From Sulfuricystis multivorans (GTDB lineage Bacteria > Pseudomonadota > Gammaproteobacteria > Burkholderiales > Rhodocyclaceae): 64,000 bases of DNA. A program made the translations under genes and the position numbers. The stretch covers positions 85,341 through 149,340 of the forward strand of contig NZ_AP018719.1 in the NCBI RefSeq assembly GCF_003966565.1, read 5' to 3'. Shown here one piece after another: positions 44,039 through 51,666 of this stretch. The stretch's first letter is position 1, and each line of letters begins with the position of its first letter. The notes beneath the pieces were generated by a model that had not been told where the DNA came from, did no database searches, and saw nothing but the letters and a program-made list of their open reading frames with translations.

Positions 44039-44432
44039 AATGAACTCCTTTCTTGGATTTACCCCCCGCGCAGCGCCCAAGTTGGACGGACGGGTTGGCT
44101 GATAGCCCTGGTAACGGACACAACAAGGCTCTTAGCGAACCCCACGGTGTCGGTACAGGACCGGGAACCCAAAACGGAGCACAAGTCCCCCTGTCGGGAT
44201 CTGCGTCCCGTCCGGGGAAGAAGACTGCAACAAGACTACTGCTGCAGGTAACCCAGCCAGAACGGCTGGATCGTAATCGCGCTATGCCGGGCGCTCCCGC
44301 TTTCTGAATCACTCCAGAAAATATGCAGCGACAATACACCAAGTCACTTGCGGATGCAAGAGGCATGCGGAAATAGCCTGAAGATGACACCGGCCGGAAG
44401 GCATCCCAAAGGAGTCCTTACCGGCCGAATCA
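44039..44432. other. intergenic region with leader hairpin H2 and a terminator-like hairpin
   Basis: 394 bp without a gene. On the right an inverted repeat (CGGCCGGAAGG / CCTTACCGGCCG, 44390-44427) follows the KTSC gene, probably a terminator although it has no clear T-run. At 44186-44217 a CCCC.GACGGGA / TCCCG.CAGGGG hairpin resembles the other leader hairpins. No regulon site was found here. Confidence 0.45.
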
Positions 44433-44777
44433 TCAAAATACCGCATTAAGCATTGGATAGCGCAGTAACAACGACTGTAGCGTTACCCTCGGCGCTTTGC
44501 GGCGAGATTGATGCGGTACCGAAGCATCCATGCCACCAAGGAGATTCGCTACTGCCATGTCGTCGAGCTTGGACGTTGTGTAGCGATCTCTGATGTTCGA
44601 CTGGAAGAACTTGCCTTTCGACGATGCTTGCGCGAACTCAGTTACGACTGGTTGCTCAACATCTTCGTAGGCATATACCCCGCCATTCTTGAATGCAATG
44701 AGCAGGATCTTCCTATCGGCCAGGTAAAGGTAGCCGTCGATGTTGCTTGACGACACCGGAGTGAGATTCGGATGCAT
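44433..44777 (-). CDS. KTSC-domain protein
   Basis: 114 aa. The first 70 residues match KTSC: VSSSNIDGYLYLADRKILLIAF, KNGGVYAYEDVEQPVV, ASSKGKFFQSNIRDRY. KTSC domains are small, common on phages and plasmids and of unknown function. The last 40 residues are a basic tail. It lies 2 nt from the next gene upstream, in one unit. Confidence 0.85.
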   Translation of the reverse strand: MHPNLTPVSSSNIDGYLYLADRKILLIAFKNGGVYAYEDVEQPVVTEFAQASSKGKFFQSNIRDRYTTSKLDDMAVANLLGGMDASVPHQSRRKAPRVTLQSLLLRYPMLNAVF

Positions 44778-44779
44778 TT

Positions 44780-45040
44780 TTACACCAGAACCTCTTTGAG
44801 GACAGCTCCAGACTGCTGCATGGCGTCCTCGATTTCCTTCTCGATAGCAACCGGCTGAACCTTGCCATCCAACTCAATGAAGCCGTTGGCCAGCAGATTC
44901 ACCTCGATGTCGTCACCCGCCAGGTTAATGGCAAGCTTGCTGCGCGGGCGCAACACTTGGCGACGCTTGATAGCATCGATCAGGGTGTTGAAGGAATGGA
45001 CGATTTCAGGATCGTAGCCCAGGGAAGGTGCACCGTACAT
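44780..45040 (-). CDS. hypothetical protein
   Basis: 86 aa from the ATG at 45040 (MYGAPSLGYDP), preceded by GAGAGGAAA. The middle (LRPRSKLAINLAGDDIEVNLLANGFIELDG) is beta-rich and basic, and the C-terminus is an acidic helix. No family recognised. Confidence 0.55.
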   Translation of the reverse strand: MYGAPSLGYDPEIVHSFNTLIDAIKRRQVLRPRSKLAINLAGDDIEVNLLANGFIELDGKVQPVAIEKEIEDAMQQSGAVLKEVLV

Positions 45041-45080
45041 GATGATTTCCTCTCTAAACATAACGAGCGGGAGCCATCAC

Positions 45081-45109
45081 CCCTTGCGGGATATGGCCCC
45101 GCAAAGGGT
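45081..45109 (-). promoter_or_regulatory. leader hairpin H3
   Basis: On the - strand CCCTTTGCGGGG, a short loop and CCCGCAAGGGG. It lies about 40 nt before the start at 45040 and 13 nt after the ssb stop, so it can serve as an ssb terminator, a leader element or both. Confidence 0.5.
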
Positions 45110-45121
45110 TGGTACAACAGG

Positions 45122-45664
45122 TTAAGCAACCCGACGAACGCGGGCCGAGGCCTTCACGAAAGCCGGATCGGCATTCATGTCTACCCGTAGGAAGGGAATG
45201 TCGTCTTCCATCGGGTCATAGGCCGGAGCCGGCCGACGCTCAGGCACCGGCGGTTCGCCGTTACCACCGCCGCCAGAACTTTGCTGACGGGACGGGCGAT
45301 CATCACTGCCACCATCAGAGTCACCTGAACGACGGTTGCCCAACATCTGCATTTCCGTCATTTCGATTTCCGTGGTGTAACGATCCTGTCCATCCTTATC
45401 TTGCCACTTGCGTGTCTTGATACGGCCTTCCAGGTACAACTGACTGCCCTTCTTCACATACTGCGAAGTGATTTCTGCCAGCTTGCGAAAGCAGACGATG
45501 CGATGCCACTCGGTCAGCTCGCGTTTTTCGCCGGAGTTCTTGTCCTTCCATGACTCGGTGGTTGCGAGACGAAAGTTGCATACCGGATCACCGTTCGGCA
45601 TGTAGCGGATTTCTGGATCGACGCCAACATTACCGACCAGGATTGCTTTGTTGACTGAAGCCAT
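45122..45664 (-). CDS. ssb: single-stranded DNA-binding protein
   Basis: 180 aa. The OB domain is canonical: [21 protein letters not shown], then [42 protein letters not shown] Gly/Ser/Pro linker leads to the tail. The usual acidic tip (DDDIPF) occurs as [10 protein letters not shown] but is followed by about 18 further residues, so the C-terminal interaction tip is internal. It coats the incoming single strand after transfer. Confidence 0.96.
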   Translation of the reverse strand: MASVNKAILVGNVGVDPEIRYMPNGDPVCNFRLATTESWKDKNSGEKRELTEWHRIVCFRKLAEITSQYVKKGSQLYLEGRIKTRKWQDKDGQDRYTTEIEMTEMQMLGNRRSGDSDGGSDDRPSRQQSSGGGGNGEPPVPERRPAPAYDPMEDDIPFLRVDMNADPAFVKASARVRRVA

Positions 45665-45718
45665 GTGAGAATCTCCATTCTATTTACGTTCCGCACCGGC
45701 CGGCTCAATGAGCGCGGA

Positions 45719-45750
45719 TAGAAATGGTGCCAACCGGATTAGACGTAAGG
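45719..45750 (-). promoter_or_regulatory. possible shortened regulon site (G) upstream of ssb
   Basis: On the - strand TTACGTCTAATCC, then 9 nt later CATTTCT. Both half-motifs of the 48-bp site are present, but the gap between them is 5 bp shorter, half a helical turn. Weak evidence that ssb belongs to the regulon. Confidence 0.3.
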
Positions 45751-45987
45751 TTATGAAGGTAGCATGATGACACTACCGCGTTTCCAGAACTGCAGTCTCG
45801 ATACTACCTAGGTGAGACGTGCGTTTCTGAGGATTGTTAAGGCCAAACAACGACCTCAATTTCACTCACACAAAAGGTGAGTAAGAGAGCACCTGGATAA
45901 CCGACCAGGGCTGCGGTTTGACTCCTCACGGAGCAAAAGCTAGACCTGAATGGTCAAAAACCAAGAAATCCTCTATGGCCTGGATAC

Positions 45988-46033
45988 TTTTTTCTTCAAT
46001 GGCGACGCACGAGAATCACCATTGAACAAAAAA
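45988..46033. terminator. bidirectional terminator-like palindrome
   Basis: TTTTTT-c-TTCAATGG, 16 nt, CCATTGAA-c-AAAAAA: an 8-bp stem flanked by a T-run on both strands. It insulates ssb from the operon ending at 46081. Confidence 0.55.
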
Positions 46034-46037
46034 GGGA

Positions 46038-46071
46038 TTGGGAGCAAAGACCCGAAGGTCCTTGCTCCCAA
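46038..46071 (-). terminator. terminator of the 49662-46081 operon
   Basis: Stem TTGGGAGCA.AGACC / GGTC.TTGCTCCCAA with a CGAA tetraloop. On the - strand it is followed by TCCCTTTTTT. It lies 10 nt after the stop of the last gene. Confidence 0.8.
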
Positions 46072-46080
46072 ATGAAGGTG

Positions 46081-46992
46081 TTACAGTTCTAACTTGGCGA
46101 TCTTGAACAGATTCATCGGCGCTTTACCCTTCGTGATGGTCTTGCGTCCGATCTTTAGGATTTCCACTCGGTCACCCACGCCGACTTTAGCGTCACGCAG
46201 GGCCTCACGGAGATTGACACCGAATACGGCATCAACGATTCCTTCTTGCGTCTCAAGACGTACACCGAATGTCTCGAACTCACGCCCATCTTTGTTTTGG
46301 GTCATCATCCCGATTTCCTTGATGATGCCCCGGTACACCGACGGGAACTTCTTGAGTTTGATCGATTCAGGTGGCGTGTCATCAACAATTACAGGAACCG
46401 CTTCCGATTTCTGCTCTACCACCACAGGGTTCTGCTCTACCACCACAGGAGCGGTTACTGCAGCGACATCGGCCTGGGCCTCAGCTACTGCCATATCCGC
46501 AACTGCTGCAGCCTCCTGTTTCTGCCTCTTGGATTCACGACGCTTCCGCTTGCCCTTCTCAGCCAGATTTGCGAGCTGTTGCTGGGCCAGCGCCAGCGCT
46601 TGCTCGATTACCTGATCGGTTAGCTCCTGCCCCTCGATGAGACCAAGGTCGAAGTAGCTGTCCGAATACCCCTTGCGTTTCGAGCCCGACCAAACAATCA
46701 GGTGAGCTGTACAGGCTTGCTTCCGATGCCGGTAGCGAACCATCAGGGTTGCTGTATTACTCAGATGACGGACAAACAAGGGAGACGCCGTGACCTGTTC
46801 GCGCTCAGATGAAACTAGAGCAGCATCCATTTGCTGCTGTATTGCTTCGGGTTGAGCTTCAGGCGCGACTACCTTACAGGTGTCTCTTTCGTCTCTTTCC
46901 ACATTACGGTAGGAATAGAAGCGCCACAGGACACGGGCAGCAGTCACTAAGATGACCAGGAAAAGAAGCTTGTCGATAATGTGTGCAGACAT
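46081..46992 (-). CDS. membrane-anchored protein with plasmid-type C-terminal OB-like domain
   Basis: 303 aa. An N-terminal membrane segment (IIDKLLFLVILVTAARVLW) is followed by a region with LMVRYRHRKQACTAHLIVW, a basic coiled coil (EKGKRKRRESKRQKQEAA), and a C-terminal domain YRGIIKEIGMMTQ, VRLETQEGIVDAVFGVNLRE, GVGDRVEILKIG. The last resembles a small domain at the C-terminus of some plasmid relaxases and primases ('V.L....G...VWGVDL..AL......GD.VEL'). A 21-bp tandem duplication near 46415-46450 gives VVVEQ twice. Function unknown. Confidence 0.6.
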   Translation of the reverse strand: MSAHIIDKLLFLVILVTAARVLWRFYSYRNVERDERDTCKVVAPEAQPEAIQQQMDAALVSSEREQVTASPLFVRHLSNTATLMVRYRHRKQACTAHLIVWSGSKRKGYSDSYFDLGLIEGQELTDQVIEQALALAQQQLANLAEKGKRKRRESKRQKQEAAAVADMAVAEAQADVAAVTAPVVVEQNPVVVEQKSEAVPVIVDDTPPESIKLKKFPSVYRGIIKEIGMMTQNKDGREFETFGVRLETQEGIVDAVFGVNLREALRDAKVGVGDRVEILKIGRKTITKGKAPMNLFKIAKLEL

Positions 46993-47002
46993 TTCACTCT
47001 CC

Positions 47003-47458
47003 TCAGAACACGTTGTTCAAGACGGCGTTATGGCGAGCGGTGAAAGCTGCGCCTGTGGCCAATCCAAGTTCTTGCGCGACAGGTAGAACGCGCTGCCAGC
47101 TGTCCGCATAAAGCGGATAGTTTTGGCGAGGTAATGTTGGTACGGTTTCTTGTGAGTCCGTAACAACCGAAATGTCTCCCAGGGCCTTTCTCAAGGCTAC
47201 TAGGCATACGACAAACTCAGCTGCCGCTTCTGACGCGCGCACTACTCCGCGTCCTTTTCCATTGGTGACTAGCATATGATGACGCTCATCACCGAAAGTA
47301 ACGGTCAACTGATTTCCAGCAGGAAAGCAGTCATATTCCAGCACTGCAATACCCGCCTTTTCCAACGGCCTTAGTACATCTGCAGCCCTAGCCAACCAGT
47401 CGGTAGCCTGCGTGGCCACCGACCAGTAGGCAATGCCCACGAACTTGTTATTGCTCAT
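47003..47458 (-). CDS. hypothetical protein
   Basis: 151 aa from the ATG at 47458 (MSNNKFVGIAYWSVATQ), preceded by a GGGGGTGCTC stretch with a modest ribosome site. The sequence has a probable alpha/beta fold (KAGIAVLEYDCFPAGNQLTVTFGDERHHMLV). It lies between the CobS-like gene and the membrane-anchored protein in one unit. No family recognised. Confidence 0.6.
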   Translation of the reverse strand: MSNNKFVGIAYWSVATQATDWLARAADVLRPLEKAGIAVLEYDCFPAGNQLTVTFGDERHHMLVTNGKGRGVVRASEAAAEFVVCLVALRKALGDISVVTDSQETVPTLPRQNYPLYADSWQRVLPVAQELGLATGAAFTARHNAVLNNVF

Positions 47459-47468
47459 GAGCACCCCC

Positions 47469-48608
47469 TTACGGCTTCACAACTTCGCTGACCCCAAACA
47501 CGTTTTCCACCGCCTGGTGAAGCGCAATACGGGTCGACTCCGTTGCTAGGCTGGAAAGATACTTCTTCAGCGACAGGTGCAAAGCCGACAACCCCAACTT
47601 CTCAGGGGCGCTGGCTTGTGCAACCGAGTGACGAGCCCACTTACGAAGAATCCGTGTGGACATCGTGCGCTCAAGCGCAGAATCAGAGGTGTTGCCACCA
47701 TCCTTCGACTGCGCCCGAATCTTCTTGGCCACTTCCAAAAGCCCCTGAATGAACTCACTGCGGTTGATCGCAGATCCTTCCTTCATGCCTTGCGGCGTGG
47801 AGATTTTGATGCCCTCCTGATCAAACCAGTAGGAGAGAAGATCGTCGCTGAATTGCTCCAGCTCCTTTTCCAACAGCCTCGCTTCCGTGTCATCGGTCGG
47901 ATACCCTACGTGCAGGGCCACAATCCGCTCAAGAAGCGAAATATCGTGCGTGTTGGCAGTACCGTAGTTACCACTCAGATCCTCCACCAGGTTGGTGTTG
48001 GCCGTTATGGCAACGCGAAAGCCAGGCTGCGGTGTTACCACCTCGCCCGACTTGCCAGGGATCGGGAACGAACGACCCTCGAAAACGTCGTTGAACACAA
48101 TCGTCCTGTCCGCAGCAATGCGGTCATACTCATTGATGATGCAAGGCAAGCCATACCGCGCTGCCAGCGTCACCGGACCATCAACCCACGGCGTCGTCCC
48201 GTTCTCCCCACCAACAAACTGCCCGAAGGCTTCATGGGGTTCAAAGCGACGATGACCTTTGGCCATAAACAGAGGGATACCCAGGCGGGCACACCACTGT
48301 TCGAAGACCGAGGTCTTGCCGGAGCCAGTTGGCCCCCACAGCAACAGAACATCACCCTCACCCGTCAGCCACCAGTAACGAATGTCCCGTACCAGTTCCT
48401 TGCGGAACTGGTAATAAGGATCAATCGGCGGAACCGCAGCACGCAGGAATGTTGCGTGCTGCTGGGCTACAGGGTCAGAAAGTGTGGCAGGGTCAGGAAT
48501 TTGAAACCCCTCCACAGTGATGCTCGGATCAACCTCATTCGGATCGAACCCGAAAACTTCGCAGAGGCTGTAAGACACAGGTACAAGAATTGCAGACAGA
48601 TCAAACAT
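47469..48608 (-). CDS. CobS/MoxR-like AAA+ ATPase
   Basis: 379 aa. Walker A LWGPTGSGKTSVFEQW (about residue 85) and Walker B LPCIINEYDRIAAD (about residue 150) lie in a MoxR-type AAA+ domain, with the pre-sensor FRVAITANTNLVED and LLERIVALHVGYPT. It partners the CobT-like VWA protein and DUF3150. CobS-CobT pairs insert cobalt or act as MoxR-VWA chaperones; no cobalamin genes are near, so a chaperone or DNA-related role is more likely. Confidence 0.92.
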   Translation of the reverse strand: MFDLSAILVPVSYSLCEVFGFDPNEVDPSITVEGFQIPDPATLSDPVAQQHATFLRAAVPPIDPYYQFRKELVRDIRYWWLTGEGDVLLLWGPTGSGKTSVFEQWCARLGIPLFMAKGHRRFEPHEAFGQFVGGENGTTPWVDGPVTLAARYGLPCIINEYDRIAADRTIVFNDVFEGRSFPIPGKSGEVVTPQPGFRVAITANTNLVEDLSGNYGTANTHDISLLERIVALHVGYPTDDTEARLLEKELEQFSDDLLSYWFDQEGIKISTPQGMKEGSAINRSEFIQGLLEVAKKIRAQSKDGGNTSDSALERTMSTRILRKWARHSVAQASAPEKLGLSALHLSLKKYLSSLATESTRIALHQAVENVFGVSEVVKP

Positions 48609-48650
48609 GGAGCTTTCCTTTCACAAAGGCTATAAGAAAGGGGCACCATG

Positions 48651-48678
48651 CCCCGTTAGGGGATGTGCCCCTAGCGGG
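48651..48678 (-). promoter_or_regulatory. leader hairpin H4 before the CobS-like gene
   Basis: On the - strand CCCGCTAGGGG, a short loop and CCCCTAACGGGG. It ends about 43 nt before the start at 48608 and begins just after the preceding gene's stop. The sequence CACCATGCCCC beside it can extend the structure. Confidence 0.5.
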
Positions 48679-48683
48679 AACCG

Positions 48684-49334
48684 TCAGTAGAACTTGCAGA
48701 CTCTTTCGACGGCTTTGATTATTTCCGCAGGAACGTTCCTGCGGACTCCTTCTCGAACCGCGTCTTCATCCATACGGGCTGCAATGCAGCAGTTATGGTA
48801 TGAAAACGGTTCGTCTCGCTCATGTATTGCAAGGCATTGGCTGCGACCAATGCGCTTGTCGTACACGTAATACTTCCAGATCGCTGGCCGGAAGATCCAG
48901 CGCAGGACAGACCACTTTTCCTGCTCATTGTTGGACAACGCAAGTTCTTCCATTGAACGCCAGAAGAGTCGCACCTGCGTGTACAACAGACCTTCCTTTG
49001 ACCAGGCGAGGCCATGTTTATCGATGACCCACACATCGCCCCATGCTTCGTAGGGGATGGTGATCGACTCAACGGCCTCCTCGTCATCCTCTTCGACAAT
49101 CTCAACCATGCCAACGTCCGACTGATATTCCTTCGGCATTTGGCAGTTCTTGAGAAGCGGCGCCTTGAGGTAATCCAACAGCTCGTCGAACAGCACGAGA
49201 TTGTTGGACAACTCCAGATGGCGAACGAGTTTTGCGCGCTTTGTCTCTTCCGAGATAACGCGACGACGAGCTGGATGGGATACTACCGGTGTGGCAACAG
49301 GGTGGCCAAACAGATCTAAGTTAGCGAGCGACAT
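48684..49334 (-). CDS. hypothetical protein
   Basis: 216 aa. Soluble; N-terminal LFGHP, then a basic segment, a strongly acidic stretch (VEIVEEDDEEAVESI, residues about 77-91) and a Trp/Tyr-rich C-terminal half (KWSVLRWIFRPAIWKYYVYDKR). No family recognised. It overlaps the upstream gene by 14 nt. Confidence 0.6.
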   Translation of the reverse strand: MSLANLDLFGHPVATPVVSHPARRRVISEETKRAKLVRHLELSNNLVLFDELLDYLKAPLLKNCQMPKEYQSDVGMVEIVEEDDEEAVESITIPYEAWGDVWVIDKHGLAWSKEGLLYTQVRLFWRSMEELALSNNEQEKWSVLRWIFRPAIWKYYVYDKRIGRSQCLAIHERDEPFSYHNCCIAARMDEDAVREGVRRNVPAEIIKAVERVCKFY

Positions 49335-49662
49335 GGCTCACCTCCTTACGATCTTCCACCAGTATCCAACCGCGTTGGATTAGCTTGCCTTTTGCGACAT
49401 CAAAACTCTGCCGCCATTCTCTGAAGTCACGGATCTTAGGCGCAACATCCGCCTGTTTCACCGCGACGCAGAGATCTTCCCCGTATTGATAGACCACCAG
49501 ACGCATGTCTTCCTTGCGGAAGACACCTTTTCTGGTGGCCTTCGGGAAGGCATGCTGCTTTTGCCACAATGCCCACTCCATGAGCACTTTCGTGCCTATG
49601 CTGGGCTCGGCTACAAGGATTAGACACCCTTGAATTACTGCACTACTCACGACGTACCTCAT
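49321..49662 (-). CDS. hypothetical protein, first gene of the CobS-like unit
   Basis: 113 aa. It begins VVSSAVIQGCLILVAEPS and has a basic middle (KATRKGVFRKEDMRLVVYQYGED) that looks like a small beta-rich fold. The start at 49662 is preceded by AGAAAG; a GTG four codons later is possible. No family recognised. Confidence 0.55.
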   Translation of the reverse strand: MRYVVSSAVIQGCLILVAEPSIGTKVLMEWALWQKQHAFPKATRKGVFRKEDMRLVVYQYGEDLCVAVKQADVAPKIRDFREWRQSFDVAKGKLIQRGWILVEDRKEVSHVAR

Positions 49663-49682
49663 TCTTTCTGGGGACGTCGCAA

Positions 49683-49713
49683 GCCCCTGTGGGGATTACG
49701 AGTCCCCAAAGGG
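49683..49713 (-). promoter_or_regulatory. leader hairpin H5 before 49321-49662
   Basis: On the - strand CCCTTTGGGGA, CTCGTA loop and ATCCCCACAGGGG, ending about 20 nt before the start codon. The remaining upstream sequence to 49882 shows nothing else that I can name. Confidence 0.5.
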
Positions 49714-49882
49714 TTGCAGGTACCTGGCGCAGATCACACTGGCCAGATTGGAGCGAAGCTTATCGCTGCTCCGCTAGCGTTTTCGGTCACCCGAAAAACC
49801 TGCACCCCGGCAGATAAAGCACGCCGAAGTCGAAATCTTCTGCCTTTACCTCTAGGCTTTTTTCATTTTGCCTACATTATGA

Positions 49883-51223
49883 TCATTTTGTCAAGCCATC
49901 CTCCTTTGCGTCAATTGTCTTTCCTTTCCTACAAAGCCACGGGAATTTTGAAGTCAGTTCCTGAAGACGTTGGATCCCTAGTTCGCGATTGATCACCGGT
50001 TCCTCCCTCATGAATGGGATCAACCGGCCCTCCTCTACCGCTTTGATGAATTTGCTCGTTATCGCGAGGTTTGGTCTCGAGCTCGGTTGCCCAATTTCAC
50101 CGACTTCGATCAGCCCGTAATTAGCGTTGATTCGGTAAGTGGCATGTGTTTGAGGGTCGAGGAAGGTCATTCCATGCCTGGCCCGGCACCAAGCCGCCCT
50201 ACTGGCTGCCGCTTGTTCGCGTTGCTTGCGACGTATCGTTCGGTGCTTTTGCTTTGCCCTCTGGGCACACAAGTAATGAGCATCGATGCCGTCGGAAATG
50301 AGCTTTCTTAGGTAACGATAACAATCACTTGTTGTTGGAAGTTGTTTGATTCTCTCGCTTCGATAAGCCACATAATCGGACAGGGTTTGCCCAGGGATTT
50401 GTTTTGCCAACGTTTGCAGTTGGAACAAAGCACCGAACGTTAGTCTTTTTTCCTCGATAAGCCATACCAGTTCCCTCGCCACAGATCTTCCATCTATGCG
50501 TACGAAGTCTGGCCGCGTGGACTGGTGGTTCACTGAAGCTTTTGGATCAACACAATGTTCCCCCTTATATAGGGGGCCGACTATCAGACCGCCTTTCATT
50601 TGGGTTCCAGCGTGATCCACCTGCGGGCATTTTCCGACCAAAACAGTTGGAGGCACCGTACTTTCACAGTCTTCCATTTTTTGTGTGCTTGAATAATTGT
50701 TGTTGTTCACACTAGCAGCGACGAGATCTTTATCCTTTGAACGTTTGGTTTCATTGTTTTTTCTATGAGTCTCTTCTTTCTCAAACCAAAGACCAACCAG
50801 ATCTGCGAATTTTTTTGTGATTGACACAAGGCCGATATCCATAGACCCATCATCAAGACGGGCTTGTTTTGATCTTGATATCCACCCTCCTTCCTCAAGA
50901 TGACGCATGGCTCGATAGACGGTCACCTCGCTGCACTGAGCCATCTTCGCGATCGTGGCTTTCCTTGCGAATACTGGTGCCAGCGGATCATCTACTGACA
51001 CACCTGCTGCAATGATTGCTTGAAGGATTGCAGTCGTTGATTTTGAGAACCCTAAAGATGCGGATACCTCCCACGTCTTATAAATGGCTGCTCTTATTGG
51101 CGACGGTCGGTTACGGTAGCGTGCCGGCAAGGCCACAGTAGGCCGTCGTCTCCTTGGGCGCGCATCCCCCGATCCTGAGGCAGGAATAGTTCTACTTCTA
51201 ACGGCTCCATCAACGGTTGACAT
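49883..51223 (-). CDS. putative plasmid replication initiator (winged-helix Rep)
   Basis: 446 aa. A basic N-terminus (RPRRRRPTVALPARYRNRP) leads to a winged-helix domain: RAAIYKTWEVSASLGFSKST, DPLAPVFARKATIAKMAQCS, EVTVYRAMRHLEEGGWISRSKQ. A poorly conserved Asn/Ser/Lys linker follows (about residues 165-200), then a basic C-terminal region (AQRAKQKHRTIRRKQREQAAAS). The layout and its place next to parB/parA suggest a Rep protein. It has no close family that I can name with certainty. A strong opposing promoter and hairpin lie in its leader. Confidence 0.65.
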   Translation of the reverse strand: MSTVDGAVRSRTIPASGSGDARPRRRRPTVALPARYRNRPSPIRAAIYKTWEVSASLGFSKSTTAILQAIIAAGVSVDDPLAPVFARKATIAKMAQCSEVTVYRAMRHLEEGGWISRSKQARLDDGSMDIGLVSITKKFADLVGLWFEKEETHRKNNETKRSKDKDLVAASVNNNNYSSTQKMEDCESTVPPTVLVGKCPQVDHAGTQMKGGLIVGPLYKGEHCVDPKASVNHQSTRPDFVRIDGRSVARELVWLIEEKRLTFGALFQLQTLAKQIPGQTLSDYVAYRSERIKQLPTTSDCYRYLRKLISDGIDAHYLCAQRAKQKHRTIRRKQREQAAASRAAWCRARHGMTFLDPQTHATYRINANYGLIEVGEIGQPSSRPNLAITSKFIKAVEEGRLIPFMREEPVINRELGIQRLQELTSKFPWLCRKGKTIDAKEDGLTK

Positions 51224-51263
51224 AAATACCCCCCTCTCCGACCTTCATCAGCCGAAGAAATGT

Positions 51264-51292
51264 TTGACTTTGTGTTGGAGGGCGTTTAGGAT
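51264..51292 (+). promoter_or_regulatory. promoter of the antisense RNA
   Basis: -35 TTGACT at 51264-51269, a 17-nt spacer and -10 TAGGAT at 51287-51292, on the strand opposite rep and 40-70 nt from its start codon. Strong consensus promoter with no protein gene downstream. Confidence 0.65.
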
Positions 51293-51298
51293 TCGTTT

Positions 51299-51372
51299 GT
51301 CTGAACGAGAGAACTAAACCCCCTCTCTCCAAACGCCTCAAAGTTGCCGCTTTGGGGCGTTTCCTTTTTCTG
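51299..51372 (+). ncRNA. putative antisense (counter-transcribed) RNA controlling rep
   Basis: Starting about 7 nt after the promoter, the transcript would be about 70 nt. It has a first hairpin (GAGAGA 51307-51312 pairing with TCTCTC 51324-51329, with an 11-nt loop AACTAAACCCC) and an intrinsic terminator (AAACGCCTCAAAG 51331-51343 pairing with CTTTGGGGCGTTT 51350-51362, then CCTTTTT). It is fully complementary to the untranslated leader of rep, the classic layout of RNAI-type copy-number control. Prediction only. Confidence 0.6.
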
Positions 51373-51410
51373 CTCTGGTTTCGTTACCTCATTTCAAACC
51401 CCCAAAATGA

Positions 51411-51439
51411 CTGAGGCCCAGGTTTTGCCTGGGCCTCAG
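51411..51439 (-). terminator. terminator of the parA-parB operon
   Basis: A perfect 12-bp stem, CTGAGGCCCAGG / CCTGGGCCTCAG, with a 5-nt loop. On the - strand it is followed by TCATTTTGGGGG. It lies about 230 nt after parB and before the rep leader, insulating rep from parAB. Confidence 0.6.
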
Positions 51440-51513
51440 TTGCTTGTTTACTTTCTGTTTTGAGTGTGGCGGGAGAGCCCCCGCCCAGCATTTCATCCTG
51501 TCGCGCAACCGTT

Positions 51514-51567
51514 GCACGTTGACGTGCATTTGACTGGCCCCGTGACAGGGGTTGCACGTCAACGTGC
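51514..51567. promoter_or_regulatory. paired palindromes GCACGT-NN-ACGTGC (candidate parS or rep operator)
   Basis: Two 14-bp palindromes, GCACGTTGACGTGC at 51514-51527 and GCACGTCAACGTGC at 51554-51567, centres exactly 40 bp apart. Both sit in a TTGCACGT..ACGTGCAT context. Between them is a CCCCGTGACAGGGG hairpin. No other copy was seen in the window. They lie downstream of parB and upstream of rep. Confidence 0.5.
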
Positions 51568-51666
51568 ATACCTGGTCGAGTCGGCCTGGCCTCGCTCGCT
51601 GAGTTTGACGGCGCGTAATGTACATCCGTTCTTTAACAATTCTGACCATTTGATCTTTACAACTTC

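Larger units (their letters stand above)
45665..46080. other. ssb upstream region
   Basis: 416 bp without a gene. It holds the possible site G, a palindrome-like ACTCCTCACGGAGC near 45920 (a related sequence recurs near 42968), the bidirectional terminator at 45988-46033 and the terminator at 46038-46071. No other structure recognised. Confidence 0.4.
51224..51666. other. rep-parB intergenic region (probable origin/control region)
   Basis: 443 bp without a protein gene, holding the antisense RNA, the terminator and the paired palindromes. No iteron array or DnaA box was recognised. The stretch 51600-51666 is AT-rich and could be part of an origin. Confidence 0.45.

Noticed and set aside
47577..48635. 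Long + strand ORF opposite the CobS-like ATPase
   Set aside because: The ATPase with Walker motifs lies on the other strand; the + frame is a low-conservation shadow rich in Arg and His.
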